Assembly: GCA_003153875.1 (NCBI GenBank)
Contig: PMBY01000171.1
Location: 1 to 6,553, forward strand
Length of the DNA stretch: 6,553 nucleotides
From: Myxococcales bacterium
GTDB lineage: Bacteria; Myxococcota; Polyangia; Fen-1088
Direction: 5' to 3'
A program made the translations under genes and the position numbers. This document shows, one piece after another, positions 5,948 through 6,553 of the stretch; the stretch's first letter is position 1, and each line of letters starts with the position of its first letter. Below the pieces are notes generated by a model. The model ran no database searches. It was not told the origin of the DNA and saw nothing but the letters and a program-made list of their open reading frames with translations.

Positions 5948-6359
5948 ACACCACCCAGCGGTTCATCGGGTAGTTCCAGCCGAGATAGACCAGAGCCGCC
6001 ACCAGGAGCTTCGAGACGGGATAGGGTAGACCGAGGAAACGCGTGAAGATCCACACGCCGCCGGTGTGCAACCCGGACGCGGCCACCTGGACCAGGACGA
6101 AACGAAGAAACTGCATGGAGCGCGGCTGCCAGGACACGCGAAAGGTCCACCAGCGATTGATGGAGAAATTGGAAAGCGAGCCAACGATCGTCGCGATCCA
6201 GGTCGCGAGCACGTAATCGACACCGACCAGCTCGACCAGGCTGGTCAAGGTGAGGAAATCCAGCCCGATGGTGAAAGTCGAGGTGAGCGAGTTGCGTACA
6301 AACGTGCCCCGAACCGGCGCGCTCGGCGGCGACGACGAAGGCAGGCCCGCGGCGCTCAA
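5895..6359 (-). CDS. GtrA-family small membrane protein
   Basis: This predicted protein of 154 residues has four membrane segments (about 26-46, 48-66, 83-105 and 114-135), the layout of the GtrA family. GtrA proteins are inner-membrane proteins thought to move or present polyprenyl-linked sugars for modification of O-antigen, teichoic acid or arabinogalactan. The family-typical Asn-Arg-Trp motif occurs twice, as NFSINRWWTF (64-73) and NYPMNRWVVF (129-138), each after a hydrophobic helix. I place the start at TTG 6359-6357, which overlaps the TGA of the upstream MMPL gene as TTGA and has AAGGG 7 nt before it. The frame stays open up to 6539, but that part overlaps the MMPL coding sequence and does not look like protein. 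A start further in, such as a GTG or TTG near the first helix, is possible. The last 16 residues lie beyond the domain and overlap the radical SAM gene. Confidence 0.88.
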   Translation of the reverse strand: MSAAGLPSSSPPSAPVRGTFVRNSLTSTFTIGLDFLTLTSLVELVGVDYVLATWIATIVGSLSNFSINRWWTFRVSWQPRSMQFLRFVLVQVAASGLHTGGVWIFTRFLGLPYPVSKLLVAALVYLGWNYPMNRWVVFSPRFAQPALGVHPPAA

Positions 6360-6553
6360 GCGCCAGCCCTTCGGCGCGTGCGCCAGCCCTGATACAGCAA
6401 CAGGACCGACGGCAAGACGATCACCGCCGTGGCCAGACAAGTCAGCTCGCCCAGAACTGCGAACAGACCAAAGAGAAACAGCCCGCGGTTCTGCGCCACC
6501 AGCAGGGACGAATACCCGATGATGGTTGTGGCCGAGCACAGGCTGACAGCGCC
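6356..6553 (-). CDS. MMPL/RND-type membrane transporter, C-terminal end (cut by window edge)
   Basis: The last 65 codons of a minus-strand gene run from the window edge to a TGA at 6358-6356. The peptide has two hydrophobic helices (about 2-20 and 26-54) containing SATTIIGYSSLL and GELTCLATAVIVLPSVLLL, then a basic tail WRTRRRAGA. The SATT-I-G-S-L start and the G-E-x-x-C-L-x-T-A-x-x-V-L-P end are typical of the final two membrane segments of MMPL/RND exporters, including the hopanoid transporter HpnN group. These proteins use the proton gradient to move lipids or other hydrophobic substrates across the inner membrane. The substrate cannot be told from this fragment. Its stop overlaps the TTG start of the gtrA-like gene, so the two are probably translationally coupled. 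Confidence 0.78.
   Translation of the reverse strand, partial: GAVSLCSATTIIGYSSLLVAQNRGLFLFGLFAVLGELTCLATAVIVLPSVLLLYQGWRTRRRAGA
6367..6371 (-). promoter_or_regulatory. Ribosome binding site inside the MMPL gene, for the gtrA-like gene
   Basis: On the minus strand AAGGG lies 7 nt before the TTG at 6359, inside the MMPL coding sequence. It supports the TTGA stop/start overlap as the true start of the gtrA-like gene. Confidence 0.5.

Noticed and set aside
6360..6539. N-terminal extension of the gtrA-like frame
   Set aside because: The sequence is low-complexity shadow of the MMPL C-terminus, which reads as proper membrane helices in the other frame.

Overview
The window looks like chromosomal backbone DNA from a GC-rich, Gram-negative bacterium, most likely a member of Myxococcota or another former deltaproteobacterial lineage. 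The lineage is an inference. It rests on the GC-rich third codon positions, a lipoprotein with a low-complexity Asp/Gly/Pro-rich mature chain of a type common in myxobacteria, a type IV pilin with the Cys-Cys pair, Trp-containing middle and Glu-Leu-Glu end seen in myxobacterial pilins, and a sigma-54-type promoter in front of that pilin. I see no rRNA, tRNA, CRISPR array, insertion sequence, integrase or phage gene.

Layout, left to right. Positions 1-375, minus strand, hold the N-terminal half of leucyl/phenylalanyl-tRNA-protein transferase (aat), cut by the window edge. A divergent intergenic region follows, and then a plus-strand lipoprotein gene (531-980) that ends in a 9-bp tandem repeat and is closed by a strong intrinsic terminator (1021-1061). 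Next is a solitary type IV prepilin gene (1244-1783) with a sigma-54-like promoter at 1208-1223. purU (formyltetrahydrofolate deformylase, 1911-2777) follows. Then comes a small exported protein of unknown function (2849-3361) with its own sigma-70-type promoter, whose -35 box overlaps the purU stop codon. A TrmA/RlmD-family 23S rRNA uracil-5-methyltransferase (3448-4875, TTG start) is followed after 13 nt by a radical SAM protein with SPASM-like extra cysteines (4889-5947).

The right end is on the minus strand. The C-terminus of an MMPL/RND-type membrane protein (6356-6553) is joined through a TTGA stop/start overlap to a GtrA-family small membrane protein (5895-6359). The gtrA-like gene runs into the radical SAM gene tail to tail, and the two overlap by 53 bp.

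The genes do not form one obvious pathway. Aat (N-degron tagging), PurU (one-carbon/formate supply) and the rRNA methyltransferase are housekeeping functions. The lipoprotein, the pilin and the exported protein are envelope or surface proteins with individual control signals. Two groups look like real transcription or translation units: the methyltransferase with the radical SAM gene, and the MMPL gene with the gtrA-like gene. I found no convincing new multi-gene system. The least explained items are the radical SAM enzyme with its convergent membrane-protein pair, and the orphan sigma-54-driven four-cysteine pilin.
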